A stretch of 64,000 bases of DNA from Streptomyces longhuiensis. Lineage in GTDB: Bacteria; Actinomycetota; Actinomycetes; Streptomycetales; Streptomycetaceae. Location: the NCBI RefSeq assembly GCF_020616555.1, contig NZ_CP085173.1, positions 4,661,501 through 4,725,500 of the forward strand, read 5' to 3'. This document shows, in pieces, positions 1 to 7,828 of the stretch (positions within the stretch are counted from its first letter, which is position 1; the number at the start of each line of letters is the position of its first letter). The notes under the pieces are model-generated. The model was not told the origin of the DNA. It was given only the letters and a program-made list of their open reading frames with translations, and did no database searches. A program made the position numbers and the translations under genes.

Positions 1-45
1 ACGCTGGCCCTCACCGCGTCCCGCCCGGGGCTCCGCGCGGCCTGA
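1..45 (+). CDS. C-terminal tail of an unidentified protein (partial)
   Basis: An open frame enters from the left edge and ends at TGA 43-45, encoding about 14 residues (ending RPGLRAA). It stops just before the promoter region of the next gene. It is too short to identify, and it could be chance in GC-rich sequence. Confidence 0.25.
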   Translation, partial: TLALTASRPGLRAA

Positions 46-54
46 CGCCCACTC

Positions 55-85
55 TTGACCTCAAGTCCACTTCAGGTTGAAAGGT
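55..85 (+). promoter_or_regulatory. SoxR/MerR-type promoter and operator
   Basis: TTGACC at 55-60 is followed by an interrupted dyad, CCTCAAGTCCACTTCAGG (59-76). This closely resembles the SoxR box of the soxS promoter (CCTCAAGT-TA-ACTTGAGG). A -10-like element about 19 nt after the -35 gives the elongated spacer typical of MerR-family promoters. It lies 50 nt upstream of the oxidoreductase start. In S. coelicolor SoxR controls several such oxidoreductases in response to redox-cycling antibiotics. No soxR gene is in the window. Confidence 0.65.
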
Positions 86-135
86 GGTGGGCGCACCTGA
101 GCCGTCAAGAGACCGCACACCCAAAGGAGCCCGCC

Positions 136-1140
136 ATGCACGCCGTACGACTGCACGCCTTCGGACCCGCCGAGAACCTCCTCTACGAGAAGACCGGCGA
201 CCCCCTGCCGGGCCCCGGCCAGGTCCGGATCGCCGTGGCCGCGGCCGGCGTGCACCTCCTGGACACCGCCCTGCGCGAGGGCATGAAGGGCCCCGCACCC
301 GAGCCGCCCGCGCTGCCCACCGTCCCCGGCCGCGAGGTCGCCGGCACCGTCGAATCGCTCGGCGAGGGCACCGACGCGTCCTGGCTCGGCAAGCGCGTCG
401 TCGGCCACCTCGGGTTCGCCCCCGGAGGCTACGCCGAGCTCACCGTGATCGACGCGGCCCGTCTGCACGAACTCCCGCCCGGCCTGGACTTCGCCGAGGC
501 CGTCGCCCTGATCGGCACGGGCCGTACGGCGATGGGGATCCTGCAGTTCGCCCCGCTCGGCCCCGCGTCGGTGGCCGTGATCCCGGCCGCGGCGGGAGGC
601 ATCGGCACCCTGCTCGTCCAGTACGCGAAGCACGCGGGCGCCACCGTCGTCGGCCTCGCGGGCGGCCCCGAGAAGGTGGCCCGCGTCCGCGCGAACGGCG
701 CCGACCTGGCCGTCGACTACACCGCGCCCGACTGGCCCGAGCAGGTCCGCCGGTTCCTCGGCGGCCGCCAGGCGACCGTCGTCTTCGACGGGGTGGGCGG
801 CGACGCGGGCCTGGCCGCCGTCGACCTGCTCGGCCCCGGCGGCGTCCACGTCGTCTTCGGCTGGTCCGGCAAGGGCCTGCACGACGGCGAGCCCCTCACC
901 TTCTCCGCGGACGAACTCACCCGGCGCGGCATCACCCAGGAACAGGTGCTCGGCCCGCCGATGATGCGGCGCGCGGGCGGCGACAACCCGGTCCGCACGC
1001 TGGAGCTGGCCGCGCTGGGGGAGGCCGAGGCGGGCCGCCTGCGTCCCGCGGTGACCCGCTTCCCGCTCGCCGAGGCCGCCGCGGCGCACCGAGCCCTGGA
1101 GAACCGCGGCACGATCGGCAAGGTGGTCCTGATCCCGTGA
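136..1140 (+). CDS. Zinc-type alcohol dehydrogenase / NADPH:quinone oxidoreductase
   Basis: This is a 334-residue medium-chain dehydrogenase/reductase of the quinone oxidoreductase branch. It has an N-terminal GroES-like domain, then a Rossmann domain with the nucleotide-binding motif AAAGGIGTLLVQYAK near residue 155. The usual structural-zinc cysteines are absent, as in zeta-crystallin-type quinone reductases. ATG 136 is chosen because AAGGAG sits 8 nt upstream at 123-128. The start lies directly behind a SoxR-like operator, so I infer a role in reducing redox-active quinones, perhaps the host's own antibiotics. The family is clear; the substrate is inferred. Confidence 0.9.
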   Translation: MHAVRLHAFGPAENLLYEKTGDPLPGPGQVRIAVAAAGVHLLDTALREGMKGPAPEPPALPTVPGREVAGTVESLGEGTDASWLGKRVVGHLGFAPGGYAELTVIDAARLHELPPGLDFAEAVALIGTGRTAMGILQFAPLGPASVAVIPAAAGGIGTLLVQYAKHAGATVVGLAGGPEKVARVRANGADLAVDYTAPDWPEQVRRFLGGRQATVVFDGVGGDAGLAAVDLLGPGGVHVVFGWSGKGLHDGEPLTFSADELTRRGITQEQVLGPPMMRRAGGDNPVRTLELAALGEAEAGRLRPAVTRFPLAEAAAAHRALENRGTIGKVVLIP

Positions 1141-1164
1141 CCCGGGCCCGGGTCCCCGGTCGCG

Positions 1165-1638
1165 CTACGACCCGAGCCGGGCCAGCGCCTCATCCGTCAG
1201 CCGGTACACCGTCCACTCGTCCTGCGGCGCCGCGCCGAGCGCCTTGTAGAAGTTGATCGACGGCTCGTTCCAGTCGAGGACCGACCACTCCAGGCGCTCG
1301 TAACCGCGCTCGACGCAGATCCGCGCCAGCTCGGTCAGCAGCGCCTTGCCGTGGCCGCCGCCGCGCGCCTCGGGCCGTACGTACAGGTCCTCCAGGTAGA
1401 TCCCGTGCACCCCGCGCCAGGTGGAGAAGTTCAGGAACCACAGACAGAAGCCGACGGGCTCGCCCGTCGTGTCGTCCTCGGCGATGTGGGCGAACGCGGC
1501 GGGCCGCTCCCCGAACAGCGCCTCGCACAGCTGCTCCTCGGTGGCCCGCGCCTCGTGCAGCGCCTTCTCGTAGTCGGCGAGTTCACGGACCATGGCGTGG
1601 ATGACGGGGACGTCGGCGGGCGTGGCGGTACGAATCAT
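1165..1638 (-). CDS. GNAT family N-acetyltransferase (SSAT-like)
   Basis: This 157-residue protein spans one GNAT domain. The acetyl-CoA pyrophosphate loop is RPEARGGGHGKALL near residues 90-103, preceded by the strand IYLEDLYV and followed by WNEPSINFYKALGA, the usual motif-B segment. Length and the start motif MIRTATPADVPVIHAMVRELADYEK fit the diamine acetyltransferase-like group, so a polyamine or amino-acid amine is a possible substrate. It converges on the upstream oxidoreductase with a 24-bp gap. No regulatory signal is obvious. Confidence 0.88.
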   Translation of the reverse strand: MIRTATPADVPVIHAMVRELADYEKALHEARATEEQLCEALFGERPAAFAHIAEDDTTGEPVGFCLWFLNFSTWRGVHGIYLEDLYVRPEARGGGHGKALLTELARICVERGYERLEWSVLDWNEPSINFYKALGAAPQDEWTVYRLTDEALARLGS

Positions 1639-1710
1639 GACGGCAGGCTAACCAGTCACCACGGGGCGGCCCGCACGGGGCGGCCGACCACTCACCGCGG
1701 ACCGGCCCGC

Positions 1711-2592
1711 TCACCGCCCGAGCAGTCTGCGCGCCGTCTCCAGATGGTCCGGCACCAGCGGCCGACCGTCCTCGATCTCCCACAGGGAGTCCTGAAGCAC
1801 CCGCCCGAGCGTCCAGGCGCGCGCCCGCTCCCGGTCGAGCCCGAGCACCCCGCTCATCGCGTCGAACCGCCACACCACCTCGTCCGCGTCGAAGCGGTTG
1901 TCGATGGCGGGCTTCAGGTCGAAGCCCGGGTCGCCGGCGAGCGGCTTCGGATCGATGGCCAGCCACGGCTCCCGCTCGGCGGCCAGCACGTTCTCGAAGT
2001 GCAGATCCCAGTGCAGCAGCCGGTCACCCGCCTCGCCCGCGACCTCACGCACGGCGGCCGCGCAGTCCGCGAGCAGCGCGCGGTCGGCCGGGCCGGGCAC
2101 GGCCGCGAGCGCCGAAGGCACCTGGGCGAGCATGTCGGCCGCGATGTCCGACAGCCGCCGCATCCCCTCCGGGGCGGGCCCGGACGTGAGCCGGGCGAGC
2201 AGTTCGGCGATGACGAGGACGGCCTTCCGGGAGTCCTCGACGGAGTCCAGCATCCGCCCGGAGTCGAGCCGTTCGAGGAGCATCGTGCCCGTGGCGTCGT
2301 CGTGGTCGAGCAGCCGGACGGCGCCGTCGCCGTCCCAGACACGCAGGGCGACCGGCTCGCCCTCGGTCTCCTCGTCGAGGATCTGGAACTTGACCGCGGC
2401 GGGCGTCCCGTCGCCCCGCACCACGGGCAGGACCAGGGCGGCCATGCCGTGCATCGCGGGCCCGTCGACGCGCAGGTCCCAGCGTTCGACGAACTCCTCC
2501 ACGCGCGCGGGGAGCCCGGCGACGAAGGCGCGACCGGGCTCACCCGCATAGGTGTACTGGGACTCGACCAGGCCGTCCGGGATGTCGATCAC
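1711..2592 (-). CDS. Aminoglycoside/hydroxyurea antibiotic resistance kinase family protein
   Basis: This 293-residue kinase-fold protein resembles the APH(6)/hydroxyurea kinase family (streptomycin 6-phosphotransferases). The catalytic loop HWDLHFENVL (H-x-D-x4-N) lies near residue 195. It is followed by AIDPKPLAGDPGFDL, which supplies the metal-binding Asp. Members phosphorylate small hydroxylated molecules using ATP. A resistance role is possible, but chromosomal members often have no known substrate. The GTG start is only about 9 nt after a TAGGGT -10-like hexamer, suggesting a leaderless mRNA. The divergent gene starts 26 bp away. Confidence 0.85.
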   Translation of the reverse strand: MIDIPDGLVESQYTYAGEPGRAFVAGLPARVEEFVERWDLRVDGPAMHGMAALVLPVVRGDGTPAAVKFQILDEETEGEPVALRVWDGDGAVRLLDHDDATGTMLLERLDSGRMLDSVEDSRKAVLVIAELLARLTSGPAPEGMRRLSDIAADMLAQVPSALAAVPGPADRALLADCAAAVREVAGEAGDRLLHWDLHFENVLAAEREPWLAIDPKPLAGDPGFDLKPAIDNRFDADEVVWRFDAMSGVLGLDRERARAWTLGRVLQDSLWEIEDGRPLVPDHLETARRLLGR

Positions 2593-2618
2593 CCGAACGA
2601 CCCTACGTGCGTGCCTGA

Positions 2619-3350
2619 ATGCAGTCCATGCGCCGTTTTCCCCTCGCCGTGTGGTCGTACGTACGGCACGCCCCCGGCACCTACATCTGGCTGGCCGCCC
2701 TGTTCTTCACGACGGTCGCCATGCACCACATGGACCCGCACTTCGAGCACGAGTTCCTGCGCCAGCGCTCCACGAACCTGCACGAGCTGTCGACCGACCC
2801 GGTCCGCGTCTTCGTCGCCTCCCTGTTCTGGATCGACGGCAGCAGCTGGTGGCCGTACGCCGTCCTCTACACGGTGTTCCACGCGCAGGCCGAGCGCTGG
2901 CTCGACACCTGGCGCTGGCTGGCCGTCGTCGGGGCGGCGCATGTCCTCGCGACCCTGATCAGCGAGGGCGCCCTGCTGTGGGCGATCCGCCACGGCCACG
3001 CGCCCGCCTCGTCGGTCGACACCCTCGATGTGGGGGTGAGTTACGCGCTCGCGGGCGTCGTCGGCGTCCTCACGTACCGGCTCGCCCCGCCGTGGCGCTA
3101 CGTCTATCTGGCCGTCGTCCTCGTCGTCTACGGCGGCCCGCTCCTCACCGGCCGCACCTTCACCGACCTGGGGCACTTCGTCTCGGTCCTGATCGGCCTG
3201 GCCTGCCACCCCCTCGTACGCGACCGGGGCGAGCCCTGGAACCCGCTGACGCTCCTGCGGCGACGGGACCGGACAGCGCGGCGAAACGATCACTCGCAAA
3301 TCCAGGAAGGCGGCCGTCCCCCCTGCCCGAACCCCCCTGCGGAGCGCTAA
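2619..3350 (+). CDS. Rhomboid-like integral membrane protein
   Basis: This 243-residue protein has about five or six hydrophobic segments and a basic, Pro-rich cytoplasmic tail. It contains GVSYALAG and DLGHFVSVLIG, the spacing and context expected of the catalytic Ser (G-x-S) and His of rhomboid intramembrane proteases, so it is probably a member of the actinobacterial rhomboid-like family. I cannot tell whether it is proteolytically active. ATG 2619 has no ribosome site, and a second ATG at 2628 is possible. The close divergent arrangement with the kinase gene suggests leaderless transcripts on both sides. Confidence 0.75.
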   Translation: MQSMRRFPLAVWSYVRHAPGTYIWLAALFFTTVAMHHMDPHFEHEFLRQRSTNLHELSTDPVRVFVASLFWIDGSSWWPYAVLYTVFHAQAERWLDTWRWLAVVGAAHVLATLISEGALLWAIRHGHAPASSVDTLDVGVSYALAGVVGVLTYRLAPPWRYVYLAVVLVVYGGPLLTGRTFTDLGHFVSVLIGLACHPLVRDRGEPWNPLTLLRRRDRTARRNDHSQIQEGGRPPCPNPPAER

Positions 3351-3361
3351 CGTCCGGGGCC

Positions 3362-4783
3362 ATGAGCAGCAAGAACGGCACGCACGGCGCCCAGGCCACC
3401 GTCAACGGCGGCATATCGTTCTGGTACGCGGACGACGGCATCCCCACCGCCCGCGAGCCCCTGCCGGGTGACGCGTCCGCCGACGTCGTCATCGTCGGCG
3501 GCGGCTACACGGGCCTGTGGACCGCCTACTACCTGAAGAAGGCCGCGCCCTTCCTCCGCATCACCGTCCTGGAGCAGAAGTTCTGCGGCTACGGCGCGTC
3601 CGGGCGCAACGGCGGCTGGCTCTACAACGGCATCGCCGGCCGCGACCGCTACGCGAAGCTGCACGGCCGCGACGCTGCCGTCCGCCTCCAGGAAGCCATG
3701 AACGACACGGTCTCCGAGGTGATCCGCGCGGCCGCCGAAGAGGAGATCGACGCCGACATCCATCAGGGCGGCGTACTCGAAATCGCCTACACACCGGCCC
3801 AGTTGGCCCGCCTCAAGGCCTTCCACACGGCGGAACTCGCGTACGGCGAGAAGGACCGCACCCTGCACGGCGCCCGCGAGACCGCCGAGCGCGTCCGCGT
3901 CTTCGGGGCCGTCGGCTCGACCTGGACCCCGCACGGCGCCCGCCTGCACCCCGTCAAGCTCCTCAAGGGCCTGGCCGCCGCCGTCGAGGCGCTCGGCGTC
4001 ACGATCCACGAGTCGACGCCCGTCACGGAGATCAAGCCGAAGCACGCCGTCACCCCGTACGGCACGGTCCGCGCGCCCTACGTCCTGCGCTGCACCGAGG
4101 GCTTCACCGCCTCCCTCAAGGGCCAGCGCCGCACCTGGCTCCCCATGAACTCCTCCATGATCGCCACGGAGCCGCTGACCGACGCGCAGTGGGAGTCCAT
4201 CGGCTGGGAGGGCCGCGAGACCCTCGGCGACATGGCGCACGCCTACATGTACGCCCAGCGCACCGCCGACGGCCGCATCGCGCTCGGCGGCCGGGGCGTC
4301 CCGTACCGCTACGGCTCGAGGACCGACAACGACGGCCGCACCCAGCCCGCCACCATCGAGTCCCTCACCGCGCTCCTGACCCGCTTCTTCCCCCAGCTGG
4401 CGGGCGTCGCCGTGACGCACGCCTGGTCCGGCGTCCTCGGCGTCCCCCGCGACTGGTGCGCCACGGTCACCCTCGACCGCGCGACGGGCCTCGGCTGGGC
4501 GGGCGGCTACGTCGGCTCGGGCGTCGCCACCACCAACCTCGCCGCCCGCACCCTGCGCGACCTGGTCCAGCAGGACTCCGGCCAGTCCGGCCCCACCGAC
4601 CTCACGACCCTCCCCTGGGTCAACCACAAGGTCCGCAAGTGGGAACCGGAACCCTTCCGCTGGCTGGGCGTCCACGGCATGTACGCCACCTACAACGCCG
4701 CCGACCACCGCGAACTCACCACGCACACGACGGACTCCTCCCGCCTGGCCCGAGCCGCGGACCGGGTGGCGGGCCGCGGCTGA
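3362..4783 (+). CDS. FAD-dependent amine oxidoreductase (DAO family)
   Basis: This 473-residue flavoprotein has a dinucleotide-binding motif VVIVGGGYTGLWTAYYL near residues 42-58 and the FAD-contacting CGYGASGRNGGWL near residue 79. It ends with GYVGSGVATTNLAARTL, the second flavin-binding segment. The layout matches the D-amino-acid oxidase superfamily and is closest in pattern to gamma-glutamylputrescine oxidase (PuuB). It would oxidise an amine to an imine or aldehyde and release H2O2. ATG 3362 begins 11 nt after the upstream stop. It is isolated from the amine-catabolism genes at 19-24 kb, so pathway placement is uncertain. Confidence 0.88.
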   Translation: MSSKNGTHGAQATVNGGISFWYADDGIPTAREPLPGDASADVVIVGGGYTGLWTAYYLKKAAPFLRITVLEQKFCGYGASGRNGGWLYNGIAGRDRYAKLHGRDAAVRLQEAMNDTVSEVIRAAAEEEIDADIHQGGVLEIAYTPAQLARLKAFHTAELAYGEKDRTLHGARETAERVRVFGAVGSTWTPHGARLHPVKLLKGLAAAVEALGVTIHESTPVTEIKPKHAVTPYGTVRAPYVLRCTEGFTASLKGQRRTWLPMNSSMIATEPLTDAQWESIGWEGRETLGDMAHAYMYAQRTADGRIALGGRGVPYRYGSRTDNDGRTQPATIESLTALLTRFFPQLAGVAVTHAWSGVLGVPRDWCATVTLDRATGLGWAGGYVGSGVATTNLAARTLRDLVQQDSGQSGPTDLTTLPWVNHKVRKWEPEPFRWLGVHGMYATYNAADHRELTTHTTDSSRLARAADRVAGRG

Positions 4784-4800
4784 CAAGCCCCCCAAGCACG

Positions 4801-4838
4801 ACGAAGGCCCAGGTCACACCCGTGACCTGGGCCTTCGT
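4801..4838. terminator. Bidirectional intrinsic terminator
   Basis: A perfect 17-bp inverted repeat (4801-4817 and 4822-4838) with a 4-nt loop lies between the oxidoreductase stop and the convergent tRNA-Thr gene. It can end transcripts from both sides. No U-tract is present, as is usual in Streptomyces. Confidence 0.85.
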
Positions 4839-4846
4839 CCCGTGGG

Positions 4847-4921
4847 AGCCCCCTGTCGGATTCGAACCGACGACCTACGCATTACAAGTGCGTTGCTCTG
4901 GCCGGACTGAGCTAAGGAGGC
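4847..4921 (-). tRNA. tRNA-Thr (anticodon TGT)
   Basis: On the minus strand the 75-nt sequence folds as a cloverleaf. The acceptor pairs GCCTCCT with AGGGGGC and the D-arm is TAGCTCAGTCCGG. The anticodon stem-loop is ACGCA-CTTGTAA-TGCGT with anticodon TGT, and the T-arm contains GTTCGAATC. CCA is not encoded. TGT reads ACA and, by wobble, other Thr codons. The gene stands alone, with a shared hairpin downstream. Confidence 0.97.
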
Positions 4922-5043
4922 AGCAGCCCGAGCAGTGTAACCAACGACGGGCGGCACCCCGTCGAATATTTCGTCGAAGGTCCTTCGCTCCGACTACTGA
5001 CAGACCCGACACCCGACAGGTACCGTCCAGAACAGTTCACCCG

Positions 5044-5059
5044 CGTGGACTAAACCACT
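5044..5059. promoter_or_regulatory. dre-like (DasR) operator candidate upstream of msiK
   Basis: CGTGGACTAAACCACT matches the DasR response element (A/G-rich form AGTGGTCTAGACCACT) at 13 of 16 positions and keeps the dyad GTGG..CCAC. It is 79 nt upstream of the msiK start. DasR is the N-acetylglucosamine-responsive GntR repressor of aminosugar uptake in Streptomyces, and MsiK powers chitobiose import, so control would make sense. This is by eye only. Confidence 0.5.
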
Positions 5060-5138
5060 GCGGCATCAGCCGTAGCGGATCACCACCTTTACTCGGATCG
5101 TCCGGCACGTTCCTGCCGGTGAAGGGGGCTTCACAGCC

Positions 5139-6278
5139 ATGGCAACTGTTTCGTTCGACAAGGCGACCCGGATCTACCCGGGCTCCACCAAGCCGGCCGT
5201 CGACGGCCTGGAGATCGAGATCGAGGACGGCGAGTTCCTCGTCCTCGTCGGCCCGTCCGGCTGCGGCAAGTCGACCTCCCTGCGCATGCTCGCGGGTCTC
5301 GAGGACGTGAACGGCGGAGCGATCCGCATCGGCGACCGCGACGTGACCCACCTGCCGCCCAAGGACCGGGACATCGCCATGGTGTTCCAGAACTACGCGC
5401 TCTACCCGCACATGTCGGTCGCCGACAACATGGGCTTCGCCCTCAAGATCGCCGGCGTGAACAAGGCCGAGATCCGCCAGAAGGTCGAAGAGGCCGCGAA
5501 GATCCTCGACCTCACGGACTACCTGGACCGCAAGCCGAAGGCCCTCTCCGGCGGTCAGCGCCAGCGCGTCGCGATGGGCCGCGCCATCGTGCGTGAGCCC
5601 CAGGTCTTCCTCATGGACGAGCCGCTGTCGAACCTCGACGCCAAGCTCCGCGTCTCGACCCGTACGCAGATCGCCTCGCTCCAGCGCCGCCTCGGCATCA
5701 CCACCGTGTACGTCACGCACGACCAGGTCGAGGCCATGACCATGGGCGACCGCGTCGCGGTCCTCAAGGACGGTCTGCTCCAGCAGGTCGACTCGCCGCG
5801 CAACATGTACGACCGCCCGGCCAACCTCTTCGTCGCCGGCTTCATCGGCTCCCCCGCCATGAACCTGGTCGAGGTCCCGATCACCGACGGCGGCGTGAAG
5901 TTCGGCAACTCGGTCGTCCCGGTGAACCGCGAGGCGCTGAAGGCCGCCTCCGACGCCGGCGACCGCACCGTCACGGTCGGCGTCCGCCCGGAGCACTTCG
6001 ACATCGTCGAGGCGGGCGGCGGCGAGGCCGCGAAGTCCCTCTCCAAGGACGCCGAGGACGCCCCCGCCGGCCTCGCCGTCTCGGTGAACGTCGTCGAGGA
6101 ACTCGGCGCCGACGGCTACGTCTACGGCACCGCGCAGGTCGGTGGCGAGGCCAAGGACCTCGTCGTCCGGGTCAACGGCCGCCAGGTCCCCGAGAAGGGC
6201 ACCCAGCTCCACGTCGTGCCGCGTCCGGGCGAGACCCACGTCTTCTCCTCGTCGACCGGTGAGCGCCTCACCGACTGA
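5139..6278 (+). CDS. msiK: Multiple-sugar ABC importer ATPase MsiK
   Basis: This 379-residue ATPase is of the MalK/UgpC class. Walker A GPSGCGKST is near residue 38, the Q-loop FQNYALYPHM near 83, the signature LSGGQRQRVA near 134, Walker B VFLMDEPLSNLDA near 154 and the H-loop VTHDQVEAM near 190. A C-terminal MalK-type regulatory beta domain (about 240-379) follows. In Streptomyces this orphan ATPase energises several sugar importers (cellobiose, maltose, chitobiose, xylobiose) whose operons lack their own. It is monocistronic here, with a dre-like operator upstream and a strong terminator downstream, which supports the MsiK assignment. Confidence 0.95.
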   Translation: MATVSFDKATRIYPGSTKPAVDGLEIEIEDGEFLVLVGPSGCGKSTSLRMLAGLEDVNGGAIRIGDRDVTHLPPKDRDIAMVFQNYALYPHMSVADNMGFALKIAGVNKAEIRQKVEEAAKILDLTDYLDRKPKALSGGQRQRVAMGRAIVREPQVFLMDEPLSNLDAKLRVSTRTQIASLQRRLGITTVYVTHDQVEAMTMGDRVAVLKDGLLQQVDSPRNMYDRPANLFVAGFIGSPAMNLVEVPITDGGVKFGNSVVPVNREALKAASDAGDRTVTVGVRPEHFDIVEAGGGEAAKSLSKDAEDAPAGLAVSVNVVEELGADGYVYGTAQVGGEAKDLVVRVNGRQVPEKGTQLHVVPRPGETHVFSSSTGERLTD

Positions 6279-6297
6279 CACCCGCCCGTTCCGCTGT

Positions 6298-6325
6298 GGA
6301 GCCCCGCACTTCGGTGCGGGGCTCC
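6298..6325 (+). terminator. Intrinsic terminator of msiK
   Basis: A perfect 12-bp stem (6298-6309 with 6314-6325) closed by a TTCG tetraloop begins 20 nt after the msiK stop. It is a very stable GC hairpin. Confidence 0.9.
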
Positions 6326-6500
6326 TCCGCGTTCCGGCCGTTCTCCCCCCTCACGCACGCCGCATTGTCGACAAATACCCCGGCACACCCGCCATTTCGA
6401 ACTCTGTGCGTCAACACGCGTGAATCAAAACCGGATTACCCATCCCTCGACCGAGTGACTAAATGTCGCCAAATCATCACCGACCGCTACGCTCACTCGC

Positions 6501-6956
6501 GTGACGCACTCCGCCAACTACACCCAGAAGCCGCGCCGAGGCCGGGGCCCCGCCCGCCGCGTCGGCCGCACCCTCGCTCTCGTCCTGCCGGTGATGCTGG
6601 TGCTCTCCGGCACACTCGCGGTCACCCGAGTGAACTGGTCCGGCAGTTCAGCGGACTCGATCCTCACCGCTTCCTCGCAGAACGTCTCGGCGCGCGCCAA
6701 GTCGCGTGCCCCCCAGGACGTTTTGCGCGACAAGCTGCTGCTCGAGCTCCAGGACAAGGACCCCGGTATCGCCCTCACCCACCTCCAGCAGGAGATGCAC
6801 GAGCGGCCGTCCCTCGCCAAGCACTGCGTCTCGATCGCCCGCGCCCTGGGCCGCGCCGCCGTGCAGGCCTACGGTCCCTCCCGCGCCCAGTCCTTCGCCC
6901 GCCCCGTCTGCGACACCGCGTTCGCCACGGGCGTCGCCACGTCAGCGCGCGGCTGA
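6501..6956 (+). CDS. Small membrane-anchored or secreted protein of unknown function
   Basis: This 151-residue protein starts at GTG 6501. It has a basic N-terminus (KPRRGRGPARRVGRT) and one hydrophobic segment, LALVLPVMLVLSGTLAV (about residues 25-41), which is a signal anchor or signal peptide. The remaining 110 residues are predicted outside, with two cysteines (KHC and PVC) that could form a disulfide. I do not recognise the family. Codon use is normal for the window and the ORF fills the space between two well-supported genes, so it is probably real. Confidence 0.75.
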   Translation: MTHSANYTQKPRRGRGPARRVGRTLALVLPVMLVLSGTLAVTRVNWSGSSADSILTASSQNVSARAKSRAPQDVLRDKLLLELQDKDPGIALTHLQQEMHERPSLAKHCVSIARALGRAAVQAYGPSRAQSFARPVCDTAFATGVATSARG

Positions 6957-7000
6957 CGCCCTCACGGCCGGCCGGGAAGGGGCCGACGTACAGTGCGGGC

Positions 7001-7753
7001 ATGACGAGCGCCCAGGCCCAGGACCCGCACACGCACAGCCAGCACCACCCCACACAGGCCGTCGTCCTGGCCGGCGGCCAGGGCTCGCGCCTGCGGCCCT
7101 ACACCGACGACCGGCCCAAGCCGATGGTCGAGATCCCCGGCACGGGGACCCCGATCATCGGCCATCAACTTGCCTGGCTCGCCGAGGAGGGCGTGACCGA
7201 CGCGGTCGTCTCCTGCGGGCATCTCGCCGAGGTGCTCCAGGAGTGGCTCGACGGCGCCGAACTCCCCCTGCGCGTCACCACGGTGGTCGAGAAGGAACCC
7301 CTCGGCCGTGGCGGCGGCCTCAAGTACGCCGCCGCGCACCTGCCGCACCCCGACCGGCCCTGGTACGCGACGAACGGCGACATCTGGACCCGGTTCTCGC
7401 TGCGCGAGATGGCTGACTTCCACGCCGAGCGCGACGCCACCGCCACCCTCGCCCTGGCCCGCCCCCGCATCCCGTGGGGCGCTGTGGAGACCGACGCGTT
7501 CGGCCACATCACGGACTTCGTCGAGGCCCCGCCGTCCCCGTATCTGATCAACGCGGGCGTCTACGTCTTCTCCCCCGACTTCACGGGCCTGCTCCCGGAC
7601 CGCGGTGACCACGAGCGCACCACGTTCCCGCGCCTGGCCCGCGCCAAGCGCCTGGCCGGGTTCCCGATCCCGCAGGGCGCGTACTGGAGGGCCATCGACA
7701 CGGCGAAGGACCTCACCGAGGCCGCCAAGGAGCTGGCCGCGCCGGGGCGTTGA
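7001..7753 (+). CDS. Sugar-1-phosphate nucleotidyltransferase (NDP-sugar pyrophosphorylase)
   Basis: This 250-residue GT-A fold enzyme has the signature AVVLAGGQGSRLRPYTDDRPKPMV (first 20 residues of the core begin near residue 20). The G-x-G-x-R and PKP elements bind the nucleotide and sugar phosphate. TNGDIW near residue 126 supplies the catalytic Asp. Members make NDP-mannose or NDP-glucose type precursors for envelope glycans. It is shorter than GlmU-type enzymes and has no C-terminal beta-helix. ATG 7001 is the first in-frame start after the previous gene. The sugar specificity cannot be read from sequence alone. Confidence 0.88.
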   Translation: MTSAQAQDPHTHSQHHPTQAVVLAGGQGSRLRPYTDDRPKPMVEIPGTGTPIIGHQLAWLAEEGVTDAVVSCGHLAEVLQEWLDGAELPLRVTTVVEKEPLGRGGGLKYAAAHLPHPDRPWYATNGDIWTRFSLREMADFHAERDATATLALARPRIPWGAVETDAFGHITDFVEAPPSPYLINAGVYVFSPDFTGLLPDRGDHERTTFPRLARAKRLAGFPIPQGAYWRAIDTAKDLTEAAKELAAPGR

Positions 7754-7773
7754 GCCCGCGCTCCCGATACGGG

Positions 7774-7808
7774 AAGGGGCCCGCACACACAGCGTGTGCG
7801 GGCCCCTT
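7774..7808. terminator. Bidirectional intrinsic terminator
   Basis: A perfect 15-bp inverted repeat (7774-7788 and 7794-7808) with a 5-nt loop separates the convergent nucleotidyltransferase and DoxX genes. AA/TT at the stem base helps termination in both directions. Confidence 0.9.
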
Positions 7809-7828
7809 CAGGTTTCTACGGGGTGTGG

